DNA of 64,000 bases from Takakia lepidozioides (lineage: Eukaryota; Streptophyta; Takakiopsida; Takakiales; Takakiaceae), in NCBI GenBank assembly GCA_030704615.1, contig CM060733.1, positions 47,306,001 through 47,370,000 of the forward strand. The letters run 5' to 3'. The position numbers and the translations under genes were made by a program. Below the pieces are notes generated by a model that did not search any database, was not told the DNA's origin, and worked only from the letters and a program-made list of their open reading frames with translations. Of this stretch, positions 13,501-23,640 are shown in pieces. How positions within the stretch are numbered: position 1 is the first letter of the stretch; each line of letters starts with the position of its first letter.

Positions 13501-15001
13501 ATCTCCTCATTGTAAATCTCAACAAATGCACACTTGACCTGTCCACTCAATGTTCATCCCATGGAAAACTGAGCATGCAAAAGAGACATTTTTCAAATCC
13601 CTGAAATGATCAAACTTCAACAAAGATTGCATGTCAACAAAAGCACAAAAAGATTTGATACATTGAAGTGTAAGCATTCCTACTGATAGGAACAATGAGG
13701 ACAAAAGAGAAGGGGTGGGTATCTCAGATGGGGACAGACAAGAAACTCAGCCTGACTGATTCGCTCCTCAATACTCTCATAGAGCTGGCGGATAGCTCGT
13801 GGCAGAATTCCAAGCTCCTCCTCTAATAGGGACACAGAATTGCCACAACCCATTGTAAAGGTCTTGCCTGATCCCGTTTGCCCATATGCAAGAACTGTTG
13901 CATTGTACCTGACCCCTCCCATTGCCCACCTTTCAGGTCGAGACAAAGTTCATTCTTATCCCCCATATGTTAATCGTGTTTCCTGGATTGTCAGTGTTAA
14001 TCTTCAAAACTCGCCAATGAAAAATTCTCAGACCAATCAGCCATCAAAATCTTGAGTGAGCTACCTTGTTTTTATTATTTTTATTATTATGACTAAGTGT
14101 AACACGGAACTTCTGCATGCATCATTGCCCGTCGTATGGATCACAGGAGATCCCTATCAACAATTGTCTGCATGACCTTCCAGACAGATCCAACTAGCCT
14201 GCCAAAATCCAGGGCCACTGAGCTTGGTGTGCAGCAGCGCTATGGTGTTCAGCACAACCTAGTGACCTGACAGCCGACAAATAGTTTCTGCATTTCCTCA
14301 CTCCATTAGTGCTATCCTTTGAAACGAATGTGTTATCAAAGATGGAGCGGCCATGCAAATGGTGATTGCTTTGTCCTCCAACCTGTGAGCATTATTTCAT
14401 TTGATTGAATCCACCCACCACACATATTTTCAATTAAGCGGTAGGGGTTCACCATTCCAAGCGCGACAGTGTTCCAACGGGAGATCAACTTTCACGTCCC
14501 CACAGTACACCCCGGTGGATTATGCACACAACCCAAAATCAAGACATTCGTGGCCCGATTAATCAATAACTCTCTGCATAAGCAGACCTAACGACGTCTA
14601 CAGCCGGCATCTTCTTCGTCTGCATTCCAGTTGCAGGGTATGTGCTTTTACTATTCTTCTCTTGACTCTCTTGCCCACATCCCCTTTTAGGCCTAACCTT
14701 GTGTCTTGGTGAGCGCGGATTGTTACCCAGAAATGCAGCTGTCGACAAGGGGCTTGACACAATCGAGGAATACATCTTCCTGGCCCACCATAGGACCAAA
14801 GACATGATCGAAGGTAAAGCGCCTGTCTTTGCCCAGCACCACCTGCCGGCCATCGGTGGAGTAGGCTACACATTCTTTGCATTTTTCCACTAGTTCCTTC
14901 TCAATGAGAGGGCGCGCGCGCACTGCCACCCTCACAGCCGAGTCGTCTGACACGGTCCCTGGCACCGGCTGGTCGTGCGTCGGTGAAAGAGGGATTGTCA
15001 T
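137..15001 (-). CDS. Kinesin-4 family motor protein (KIF4/FRA1-type), multi-exon gene
   Basis: A microtubule plus-end motor of the kinesin-4 class: N-terminal ATPase motor followed by a long coiled coil. Read on the minus strand, exons join in phase with GT...AG borders at 14727-15001, 13740-13908, 13378-13538, 12901-13057, 12338-12447, 11972-12044, 11417-11463, 10871-11006, 10395-10519, then about 9519-9620, 9058-9187, 6725-7087, 5705-5893, 5219-5503, 4743-4844, 4048-4164, 3281-3421, 2755-2970, 2219-2392, 1700-2011, 1051-1275 and up to 391. The start ATG at 14999-15001 precedes a short Ser/Asp leader and RVAVRARPL, the usual first motor strand. The frame after 391 stops at 137-139, but plant relatives have a longer C-terminus, so the gene may splice on past the left edge. 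At least one exon between 10395 and 9620 is probably missed because the phases do not join. No frameshift or nonsense was seen in the mapped exons, so this looks like a live host gene. Confidence 0.9.
10871..15001 (-). CDS. Kinesin motor domain exons (eight exons)
   Basis: The motor is split over eight exons whose phases all match. Exon 1 carries the RVAVRARPL strand and FDHVFGP. Exon 2 opens with YNATVLAYG and the P-loop GQTGSGKT. Exon 3 carries [12 protein letters not shown]. Exon 4 carries switch I as SSRSH. Exon 5 opens with switch II as VDLAGSER followed by AKRTGA. Exon 6 (11972-12044), too short to stand out as an ORF, encodes [14 protein letters not shown] and then ESKLTRMLQ. Exon 7 (47 nt) encodes [14 protein letters not shown]. 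Exon 8 gives [16 protein letters not shown], the neck-side end of the motor. All nucleotide-binding and hydrolysis motifs are present, so the motor should be catalytically competent. The motif set and the NKPVINRDP neck are typical of kinesin-4. Confidence 0.92.
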
Positions 15002-15400
15002 GGCAATTCCACGCCGAGCACTTGTGGTGATTAAGAGAGAGGATCTCTACTGATAACTCTGGCTTCCTTCTGGGATCACAGAAGAATCCATCATCACTCC
15101 ACACGTAAAGACACCGCAATTATTCCACACCCATGTCATCTTCTCCCTCCACCTTCTCCCCACATTCATTCGATCCGTGTCTAAATACAATGTGTGTTTG
15201 AGAGAGAGACACACAGAGTTCACCGAATCCCCTCGAAGATTCTTACATCACTCTCCCTCTCTTCCATCGCTAACCAGTTCAAGAAGTCGTGAGATCATCC
15301 CACCCAAGCTACCAAAGCACCTCCCCTACTCCCCCTTCTCGTCACACCAGGTAATGCCTCTGTGGGAGGCTGTGCGGGTGCCTCTCCCCTGCATAGCTGG
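15002..15400. other. Upstream region of the kinesin gene
   Basis: This stretch should hold the 5' UTR and promoter of the minus-strand kinesin gene. I see no clear TATA box at a fixed distance and no coding frame with recognisable content. Short pyrimidine-rich runs occur around 15145-15190 and 15260-15340. Confidence 0.4.
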
Positions 15401-15406
15401 TTATCA

Positions 15407-15464
15407 GGGGAAGCATACAGCAGAAGGGGGTGTGCCAATGGGCCAAGGGACATGGTAAGGCGGA
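15407..15464 (+). repeat. Arm 1 of an inverted repeat flanking the copia element
   Basis: About 55 bp here (core TGCCAATGGGCCAAGGGACA) is found in reverse complement at 21367-21424, directly after the broken 3' LTR of the copia element. The two arms are about 6 kb apart and enclose the element. Confidence 0.7.
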
Positions 15465-15932
15465 GACAACGGGTACAATGAGGGGCCTGGGCACCATAGC
15501 CGGCAGTTAGACACTCCCACTCCACGGATTTTGGACTATCTCTCACACCCTCTCACTCTTTTTTCTGTTTTCTTTGAAATTGTTCAACGGGATTGCCATC
15601 CTTTCCAGTTGTGGGCACACCCCCTTGCTCCTTCTTACCTCGTCATCTACTTACTTATTACTTGCCTGCTACACACAAAACACATCACCGTCCCGGTTAC
15701 AGTGTGCTGTGGATTAGTGCACGGAATCGTTTGGCAGAGCTTCCATTATTACACGCCAATTCAGGGCCTGCAGCCATGATTCCTGAGCAGCATTGCATGG
15801 AAAAGGTCAAAGCATTGCATGTATTGAGCATTCATCCCTTGGAAGTTGGGGGCTATGAACGCTGTCCCTGTTTGGAATGAAAAGGCAGCAGTGAGTGGAA
15901 CACAACCGGCCCACTCTTGTGTCATCAACTTC

Positions 15933-16110
15933 CCCACCCTCTCTTGAGAGTGACATGGAACTCAAGGAGTGTTAACTCCAGTCGGGGTTACACATAATGG
16001 AGTGTAACTCCACTGTAACTCACACTTGGTCTCGAAATTTGACTAAGTTCAAATTTGGCTAACTGTAAATGAACCAACCAGAGTTACATGAGAGCTTACA
16101 TAGGGTTACA
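15933..16110. repeat. GTAACTCC-rich repeat, related to 41640-41973 in opposite orientation
   Basis: The stretch beginning CCACCCTCTCTTGAGAGTGA matches the reverse complement of about 41908-41973 for some 65 bp, then continues with repeated GTAACTCCACT and GGGTTACAC words also dense at 41640-41900 and 21541-21600. No coding content. It behaves like part of a non-autonomous element with subterminal repeats. CTCTCTTGAGAG is itself a palindrome. Confidence 0.55.
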
Positions 16111-16616
16111 CCGACTGGAATACGTACTAATACAAGGATTATACACAGCATAAAATCAGTATAGGTAGTTGATTGCAGAGGACTGATGGACGACGTTCCA
16201 CAATATGGGGACAATGGAGCCTGTGGAAAATTGATCGGCGACTTCCAAGTAGTTAATGCCACACGAGAACAATGACACTGCCATATATGACAGCAACACC
16301 TGCTGTTGATTTTTCTCTTATAGCAATTGCATGGACATATTAGGCCTTCAGTAGATCATCATCCACTGCATTGAAGGTGGTAGCTTAGGTAAATCGTCAT
16401 TAGTCTGTTCAAAAATGAAAGTCAGTTCACCTGAATTTGCAAGTTGTGACAAGCCCAGAGAATGCGAGATTTAAGTTGGCCATACCCACTCGGCTAAGCC
16501 AAAGGTCTATGTCGCTTGCCTTCCACTCTGCAAGAGCTGTGATATATTTTTAAGGTAGACAGTTCCTGTCTCACTCTGTTTTTGGCATCTTCCATTCGTT
16601 CGACTACCTTCGGGAG

Positions 16617-17005
16617 TGTTGAAATCGAAGATCCAGTCCGTCATTGACATCTGGACCATGCTGGTCGAATAGTCATAGTCAGCAAATAGGTGGCAGTCCA
16701 CCGAGCAGCCACAATCACAGATGCCAGTCAGTCACATTTTGAATCTCTAGCTAGTTGGATCTCCCGCACTTAGTAGCACCTGTATTTTCTTTGGGTGGCA
16801 GACGATACTTAGTTAGTTTTTATGTATGTTCATAGCGTGGTGTAGTTAAGCTTACAGATGCGTGAGCATCATTGATTCCATGGATTGCCTTGTAGATTGA
16901 TAAGCCGCATACTTCTTAGTGTTTCAATAGTGTTGGATAGCTTCTTCATAACTTATTGGCTACTCTGTAAACAGCTATGAGCAAGCAGTGAAATCAGTAT
17001 TTTCA
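16617..17005 (+). repeat. Copia 5' LTR
   Basis: It begins TGTTGAAATCGAAG, shared exactly for 46 bp with 21323-21368, and probably ends in TTTCA at 17005, just before a putative primer-binding site (AGGTTATGGGTCC at 17008-17020). The end is inferred because the 3' LTR is truncated. Confidence 0.6.
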
Positions 17006-17080
17006 ATAGGTTATGGGTCCACAATCGCTTAATGCTCTGTGAGAGGTTTTCTTTCTGTAGAAGTAAGGGTGATAGAAGAA

Positions 17081-17665
17081 ATGGCGTCAGTGAAGACAGA
17101 TTCTAAGAACGTGACGAATATTGAGAAGTTCACGGGAGATAACCTCCAACTATGGAAGTTCCAAATGCAAGTGCTATTCCGAGCAAAGAAGCTTTTACGT
17201 GTTGTTGAGGGAATAGAATTGAGAGAAGAAGCTTTGGATCAGGATGAGTGGGATGACAAGGATAACTGTGCTTCTTTGTACATCTGCAGGTTGGTAGACA
17301 AGAAGCGCATGCAGCAACTCATTGCATGCAAGACATCAGCAGAGATGTGGAGTTGTCTCATCACCATTCATGAGCAGTGCGCAAGCGAAAATATCCATAT
17401 GCTACAGCAGAATTTTTTTGAATACAAGATGAGCGATGGTGATGATGTAACTGAACACATTAGCACCATAGAGTCCATGGCCTGTCAGCTTAACGATCTT
17501 GGGGAGGCCACAACAGATCGAGCAGTAATCACCAAGATGATTTGTAGTTTACCTCCTTCATACCGACACATGATCTCAGCGTGGGACAGTGTTCCGAAAG
17601 ATGAGCGGACGATCGAGAAACTTACCGTAAGACTGCTAAAAGAAGAAACCCTGAACAAAGAATGA
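17081..17665 (+). pseudogene. Copia Gag (UBN2/retrotran_gag type)
   Basis: The capsid-like N-terminal part of the copia polyprotein, packaging the element RNA in cytoplasmic particles. The ATG at 17081 is chosen because MASVKTD leads into FTGDNLQLWKFQMQVLF, the usual gag-pre start with its conserved W. Later MWSCLITIHEQCASENIHML and the SLPPSYRHM motif fit copia Gag. The frame ends at a TGA (17663-17665), but homologous sequence continues in the same frame (GAFDEARDKAFF...), so the stop is a mutation, most simply CGA to TGA. Confidence 0.85.
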
Positions 17666-18136
17666 GGAGCATTTGATGAAGCCAGAGATAAGGCCTTTTT
17701 TGTTGGTCGGCCAGGTAATATGAACAGCAGCGGAAGCGGTGATGGTAAACCAAGATTGACGTATGTTGAACGTCAGGAAAAGAGAAGGAGAATCGAGGAA
17801 TTGAAGAAACAAACTCATTGCAATGGTTGCGGAAGAAGAGGACACTGGGAGCGCGAGTGTCCTAATAAGAAGGCAGCAGAGACAAGTCAAGCAAATCAAG
17901 TGGAGAGTATGTCTCCAGAGGTCAATATTAGCACTGCATACACTGTTCACGAAGCTCAATCTTCTAGAGTTACCATGGCTGAGAGTAACTGTTGGTATGT
18001 TGATGGCGGTGCAAGTGAGCACATGACCGATAAGAGAGATCAGTGGTTCAAGAATTTGGAAAGGGGAAGTGGCCTATCGTGGTCGCTAACAATGAGTCTG
18101 TGTGGGTTGAGGGAGTTGGGGATATCGAGATTCTGA
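17666..18136 (+). pseudogene. Copia zinc knuckle and aspartic protease
   Basis: Continues Gag in the same frame after the TGA. A basic segment (VERQEKRRRIEELKK) precedes a CCHC knuckle, CNGCGRRGHWEREC, which binds element RNA. The protease follows with WYVDGGASEHMT. The active-site triplet reads D-G-G where copia proteases usually have D-S-G. A frameshift follows at about 18060, so the rest of the protease is out of frame. Confidence 0.8.
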
Positions 18137-18301
18137 GTCTTGTTGGAGACAGGTGGGAGAGAGGAGTGATTACAAAGGCTTTGTATGTCCTAAGTTGAAA
18201 AAAATCTATTCTCAATCGGACAGGCAGCAGACAAGGGAATTGTCACTACCTATAACAAAGAGAGTTGCAAATTAATTTGCAATGAGGGACGAGGAAGAAT
18301 T

Positions 18302-19249
18302 GTGATGGTAGGTTTGCGTGAAGGGAAACTGTATAAGCTGCAGTTGAAGGTCATTATACCTAAGAGTATCGACAAGGGTTTGTTAAGTGGCAAAAATAAG
18401 AGCATCGCTTTCTTGAGTGAGTCAAACCCTAGCAATCTACATCTCTGGCATTGTCGTTTGGGACATCTAAATCATGCTATGATCAAGAAAATGGAGGCAT
18501 CACAGAGTGTAGAAGGTCTGAAGATAGGCAGTCTGAGTGAGGCATCTACCTTCTATGAAGGATGTGCCTATGGCTCTTGCCATAGACAGAGCTTTCCTGT
18601 CCATGATGAGAGAGTAAAAGCTGAGAAAGCTGGAGATCTCTTACACACGGATGTGTGTGGACCGATGAAAATGTACTCCATCGGAGGGTCAAGGTATTAT
18701 GTAGTTTTCAAAGATGATTTCTCAGGGTACAGAATGGTATTCTGCATGAAGAAGAAGTCTGAAGTCATAGAGCACTTTCGTAAGGTCCTTAAGCATACAC
18801 AACAAGAAACAAAGACCAATGTCAAGATAGTTCGTAGCGACCGAGGGGGAGAGTTTATGAGTTCAGCTTTTAAAGAGCTTTGTGAGAAAGAGGGAATCCA
18901 CCATGAGCTGACAGCTCCTTATACACCGGAGCAGAACGGTGTTGCCGAGAGAGAAAATAGAACCATCATGGAGTCAACAAGGAGTATGTTGCATACAAGC
19001 AATATTGGCCTGGAATTCTGGGCAGAGGCGGTACTAACGAGTGCTTACATCCTGAATAGAACAGGAACACGGTTACTGGATGGGAAGACACCAATCGAAG
19101 CATGGTCAGGAGCAAGACCATCTATTGTTCATTTGAAGATTTTTGGATCAGATGCCTATTCTCACATTCCAAAGCAGATGAGATCCAAACTTGATCCTAA
19201 GTGCAAGAAATGTGCATTCATAGGATATTGCACCGAGAGCAAAGCATGA
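18302..19249 (+). pseudogene. Copia integrase (GAG-pre-integrase plus DDE core)
   Basis: Inserts element cDNA into chromosomal DNA. The zinc-binding head is visible as WHCRLGHLNH followed by a degenerate Cys pair in YEGCAYGSCHRQ. The catalytic triad is present: D in HTDVCGPM, D in RSDRGGEF and E in NGVAERENRTIMES, with the expected spacing. The frame ends after IGYCTESKA, where copia integrase C-terminal sequence (MIINRDVVFDE) resumes in another frame at 19260, so there is an indel at about 19249-19260. Confidence 0.88.
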
Positions 19250-19564
19250 CACTAAGAAGGTGATAATCAACCGAGATGTTGTGTTTGATGAGGGATCATA
19301 CACATCTACAACACAGTCATTGCAAACTCAAAGTGGAGTCTCCATCATGGATCTGTATGATGATCTTGAGGACTCAATGGAAGTACCTGAACCAGTGGGA
19401 ACAGTGCAGGGAACAGTGGACGCAGAACCAGTGGGAGCAATGCAGGGAACAGTGGATGCAGTTGAGGCAACAGAAGAATTGATGGGAGCTCAAGAAGGAC
19501 GAAATAATGAGCAAGCGGTATATGAACCAGTGGGAGTTCAACTTGAAGTGGTCTTGATAGATGT

Positions 19565-20550
19565 GTGGAGAAACCATATGGGCAAATGACACGATACGAA
19601 ACTCGATCACGGCAAGCACCAACGAGGTATGGTGACTGGGCTTATTTTGCCGAGGTGCAGTCTTTTGTTGGAGTAGCGAGTTCATTGGAAGAGCCCCATG
19701 ATTATTGGACTGCAATCAACTCAGAACAGAAAGTCGAATGGCAGCAAGCGATGGACGAGGAATTCAACTCTCTCACTCAAAACGAGACATGGTTGCTTAC
19801 AGAACTACCTCGTGATCGCAAAGCGGTGCAATGTAAATGGGTTTTCAAACTAAAAACAAAATCAGATGGAACAGTTGAGAGATACAAGGCACGATTAGTT
19901 GCCGAAGGATTCTCACAACAGTATGGTATTGACTATGCATAAACATTTCTCCTGTCGCCAAGTATGACTCCATTCGCACCATTCTTGCCATTGCAGCATC
20001 TGAGGATATGAATATCATGCAATTTGATATTAAAACCGCGTTTCTCTATGGAGAACTCGAAGAAGAGATCTACATGATCCAGCCGCCGGGCTTCATAGCA
20101 CCAGGCACAGAGCACGTGGTATGCAGTTTGAAAAAATGTCTGTATGGACTGAAGCAGGCTTCACGAGTTTGGAATGCGAAGTTTGATAATTTTCTGCTTA
20201 GGTACAATTTGGTACCAAGTGCGGCAGATCCTTGCATTTACTATAGTAAGGAGAAGCCCAAAATCATCACATCTCTTTTCGTGGATGATGGACTGGCCTG
20301 TTGCGTTGAGTCAGCAAGGCTTGACAACACGTTTGAATACATGGGCAAGGAATTTGAAACCAAAGTGGGAGAGGCAGACTATTATGTTGGTTTGCGAATT
20401 AAAAGAGATCGGCAACTCGTGACTATTTCAATCGATCAACAAGTCTACATTGAGAAGATGATCACAAAGTATGGTTTCGAAAATGCAATGGCAGTGACTA
20501 CTCCTGCTGACCCTAATACTCAAATGAGTTTTTTTCTCTCTTTCGGGTGA
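19565..20550 (+). pseudogene. Copia reverse transcriptase
   Basis: Copies element RNA to DNA. Typical copia RT blocks are seen: WQQAMDEEFNSL, NETWLL, KWVFKLKTKSDGTVERYKAR, then after a break near 19942 QFDIKTAFLYGELEEEIYM, LKKCLYGLKQASRVW and the catalytic LFVDDGL. The active site FVDD is a common copia variant of YVDD. One GAA-like codon reads TAA and a base is missing nearby, so the RT is not continuous. Confidence 0.9.
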
Positions 20551-20571
20551 CTCAGAGAAAACAAAAACATC

Positions 20572-21291
20572 ATGGATTACCAATTTCCATTTCAGGAAAT
20601 GATTGGAAGCTTGATGTTTGCAAGCATCGGGAGTCGTCCTGACATCTCATATGCAGTGAGTACAGTGGCGAAATACGCATCAAGACGCATCAAGACACAG
20701 ACCTGTGCACTGCAACGCTGTGAAACGGATCATGAAATACTTGAAGGGAACATCTCATTTTGTTCTGACCTACAATGGGAAGCAAGACACAAATCTGCTC
20801 ACAGGATTTTGCGACGCAGATTATGCTGGTAACATAGATGATAGAAAATCCAGATCCGGATGTGTCATTATGTTGAACCAAAGAGCAATTGTTTGGAGCA
20901 GTCGGAAACAAGCATGTACTGTTGGATCAACAACTGAATCAGAGTATGTTGCAGCTCACATGGCTACGAGGGAGATTATTTGGTTACGGAGATTCATGGA
21001 CTCCATTGGACATTCACAGAAGACACCCACCCCACTTCACAGCGATAACCAGAGTTGCATCAGACTGGTTCACAATCCAGAGTACCATCGTCGAACAAAG
21101 CACATAGACGTTCACACCATGTCATTCGCGAGAACCAGACAAAGGGAGAAATTGACATTCAGTATGTTCACACGAACGATCAGATTGCCGATATTTTTAC
21201 GAAGGCTCTTGGTCCAGACAAGTTCCTTCATTTTCGCTCCATGCTTGGGTTGCATTCCCCAGCAAGCAATCTCTGTGCAAGCGATCTTTGA
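20572..21291 (+). pseudogene. Copia RNase H
   Basis: Degrades the RNA of the hybrid. Blocks include MIGSLMFASIGSRPDISYAV, RIMKYLKGTSHFVLTY, GFCDADYAGNIDDRKSRSG, SSRKQACTVGSTTESEY and HSDNQSCIRLVHNPEYH, in the right order but in two frames, with shifts near 20690 and 21120. The last part (VHTNDQIADIFTKALG) lies just before the PPT and 3' LTR as expected. Confidence 0.88.
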
Positions 21292-21322
21292 AGCATGCAT
21301 ACAATGTCGGACTGAGTGGGAG

Positions 21323-21368
21323 TGTTGAAATCGAAGATCCAGTCCGTCATTGACATCTGGACCATGCT
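21323..21368 (+). repeat. Copia 3' LTR remnant (46 bp)
   Basis: Identical to 16617-16662, preceded by the purine tract GAGTGGGAG. It ends abruptly after CCATGCT, where the inverted-repeat arm begins. Confidence 0.85.
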
Positions 21369-21424
21369 ACTTACCCCTCTACCATGTCCCTTGGCCCATT
21401 GGCACACACCCCCTTCTTCTGGCG
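21367..21424 (-). repeat. Arm 2 of the inverted repeat flanking the copia element
   Basis: Reverse complement of 15407-15464 (core TGTCCCTTGGCCCATTGGCA), with small indels. It starts exactly where the 3' LTR is cut. Confidence 0.7.
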
Positions 21425-22541
21425 TATGCTAGATACGTCATGATATATGGCGATATATGGATATATATGGCTATGGATATATGGCGATATGTACGTTTGA
21501 CATGGAAACAGGTGACGCCGGTGGAACAGGGTCACACCGAAGGAAATGTAACTCCACTACGGGTTGACCTAAGGGGGTGTCACTCCACTCTTGGCAGAAT
21601 GAAAGATTTTCTTCTTCGGCACTGTGTTTCATAGGAGGCCTCGTCGGAAAGACGTGGTAGGCATGATCTCCGTCCCCCAACGTCTACCCTGATGCTGGTA
21701 TGTGTGAATATATGTTCTTATGATTTTCTTGCTTTGTCCTCTCCATTGCAAGAATGTTCATGGAGGACATGGCATTGTGTATACATCGGTGTTGGTCTGC
21801 TATTCACTTTTGAACATACCAGTTGGATCAATTTCTCACATTCTGAAAAAGAGACGGATTGGAGTTCCCCAGATTTACCACAAGTACTCAAGCTTCGAAT
21901 TGCCATGACAATCAGCATGAAAGCTCATATAGTCTGTCAGGTGACTTACACGTGGAAGTGCTAGCCAATCTGTTTGCAAGCAACCACTTCAATTCATTCT
22001 CACTCTATGCCTCTGATTCTTAGACCTAAAATTCTTGGCCTCTGCAAGTTGAGCAGGGACACTAGGAACTAGAAGAAAATTCAACGATCTACTGAAGACT
22101 TAATGTCCATGCCATTGCTTCACATCCCCCATCCAAACCGGCTTGATGTGAACTCTTCAGCACCCTCTGCTGAGCACCTGCACGATAAGTAAATGATGCG
22201 ATGCATGAGGATGTAGCTCAACAGTTCTAATGGACTCTCAAACATGGATTCTCAATCAATAACCAGGCCACGATTGTCAAGAGATTGTTGGAGTAAACGC
22301 TAGAGGAGAGAATATCACCAGATCTGTGAAGAGGCCTTCATGAGCACCTCTTTAGTCTGCTATGTTGATTGTGAGACATGACATTCCATAATCTAATGTC
22401 AGTTCTTAGGCATGGTCTAAAAAGCCACCTTTTGATGCAATTTGGAACGTTTTTAGATGACATTATCATCACTGGAATCTCCTTTGGAGCAGAGGTTTTG
22501 GCTTGCCACATTCAACCACATTCGTTGATAAGTGTTAACAT
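21425..22541. other. Non-coding spacer with a short GATATATGG repeat
   Basis: At 21436-21494 the word GATATATGG recurs several times (simple repeat). 21541-21600 carries GTAACTCCACT words like 15933-16110. From 21700 to 22541 I see no supported gene, only short unlinked frames. Confidence 0.4.
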
Positions 22542-22729
22542 TGTCGTGCGCATACATATCGCTACACAACTACATCGCTGTCCAAAACCACACAACACAT
22601 GTGCACACCACACACTAGTATACCACTAGTCCACCACTAGTCCAGCCACTAGTCCAACCACTAGGCTACAACTAGTCAATCACTAGGCTGCCACTATGCT
22701 GCCCACTATGGCAGTCACTAGTCAAACAA
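22542..22729. repeat. 188-bp repeat, outer copy beside the 3' LTR
   Basis: Direct copy of 23049-23236 on the outer side of the 3' LTR. Its outer edge is preceded by AACAT, and ACAT also follows the other end of the element at 33887. Confidence 0.85.
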
Positions 22730-23046
22730 TGATAAAGAAGAAAAATACAAGCACGAGCTCACAAATCTGAAGCATAAACTCATGCATATATAACCTCATC
22801 ACTCAAATACAAGTCAAGCCAAGTGCACCCCACGCCATGGGGAATCCACACTACGGCGCCATAGCTAGGCGCGGTGAGGCTCAACTTGAGAAAGATGAGC
22901 CTCCCGCGCTTGCCGTGAAGATAACCACTCCAGGGCCTAAATCTGCCTTGACCCCTGGATTGACACTTGGGCCAATCCCAAATGTCAATATGTAAAAGCT
23001 AGCTATTTCCTAGCTAGTTTCACACTAGTGGTAAAATAACTTGACA
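22730..23046 (-). repeat. Gypsy copy 1, 3' LTR (317 bp)
   Basis: Same length and termini as 33571-33887. The two differences seen are C for T in the AAATCTGAAG segment and T for C in AACTTGAGAAAG; the second falls in the self-priming complement. Confidence 0.9.
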
Positions 23047-23048
23047 GC

Positions 23049-23236
23049 TGTCGTGCGCATACATATCGCTACACAACTACATCGTTGTCCAAAACCACAC
23101 AACACATGTGCACACCACACACTAGTATACCACTAGTCCACCACTAGTCCAGCCACTAGTCCAACCACTAGGCTACAACTAGTCAGTCACTAGGCTGCCA
23201 CTATGCTGCCCACTATGGCAGTCACTAGTCCACACA
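23049..23236. repeat. 188-bp repeat, inner copy beside the 3' LTR
   Basis: On the plus strand it starts TGTCGTGCGCATACATATCG and ends TAGTCCACACA, with many CCACTAGTCCA words. It is a direct copy of 22542-22727, with about three differences. The two copies flank the 3' LTR. Confidence 0.85.
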
Positions 23237-23249
23237 ATCGCCCCCCTAG
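23237..23249 (-). promoter_or_regulatory. Candidate polypurine tract of gypsy copy 1
   Basis: Element-sense CTAGGGGGGCGAT is the only strong purine run between the PHD stop and the 3' LTR. It is followed by TGTGTGGACTAG, the start of the 188-bp repeat, not directly by the 317-bp LTR. Confidence 0.45.
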
Positions 23250-23496
23250 CTGGTGCTTAGGTCCCTCTAAGTCCAGGTAGCCACAAGATGTGATAGTGAC
23301 CATAGCCTCACTAAGTCCTCCACCATTATCCCTACTACACTCAAACTCGATAGATCAAGAGGCCGGGTGCAAGAGTTGCCCCATCATTAGTCGCCGTCTT
23401 GCAACCTGTGAACTTGAGCTTGGGATCTCATGTATTGACTCCTATGAGCTTGGCCTCCCATGTCTTGTTAGCTGCCTCCAGTCATGTCCACTGCCA

Positions 23497-23640
23497 CTAT
23501 CCCAAGCAGTGTGGACACAACCAATCTCCGTCAGGAACCTTCTCAAGAGGTGGTGTCAAGCATCCCATATGCCAACCCCTTGAGCATCGATCACACACCA
23601 GCATGGTGGCTGCCCCTTTGGCAGACCCACAGAGCATGCA
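23497..23640 (-). CDS. PHD finger at the C-terminus of the gypsy integrase
   Basis: The last 47 codons of the polyprotein form a complete C4HC3 PHD finger: CMLC, then CDRC, then the CSRGWHMGC segment, and GDWLCPHC before the stop at 23497. All eight zinc ligands and the Trp two residues before the last Cys pair are in the canonical spacing. PHD fingers commonly bind histone H3 tails. In chromovirus elements this position holds a chromodomain that guides integration; here a PHD finger could do the same. It is in frame with the integrase apart from the TAG upstream. Copy 2 lacks the region, so its conservation in the family cannot be judged here. Confidence 0.85.
   Translation of the reverse strand, partial: CMLCGSAKGAATMLVCDRCSRGWHMGCLTPPLEKVPDGDWLCPHCLG

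Larger units (their letters stand above)
16617..21368 (+). mobile_element. Ty1/copia LTR retrotransposon, decayed, 3' LTR truncated
   Basis: The order LTR, gag, protease, integrase, reverse transcriptase, RNase H, LTR defines a Ty1/copia (Pseudoviridae-type) element. Both LTR starts are preceded by GGGAG, the end of a polypurine tract on the 3' side. The 5' LTR runs 16617 to about 17005. The 3' LTR is identical for its first 46 bp (21323-21368) and then stops at unrelated sequence. The reading frame is broken many times (TGA at 17663, shifts near 18060-18300, 19249, 19588, 19942, 20550 and 20690). No target-site duplication can be read because the 3' end is lost. Confidence 0.88.

Noticed and set aside
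22600-22730. CRISPR-like array from repeated CCACTAGTCCA words
   Set aside because: Units are about 11-14 bp with no constant spacers, and the locus is a eukaryotic transposon end.
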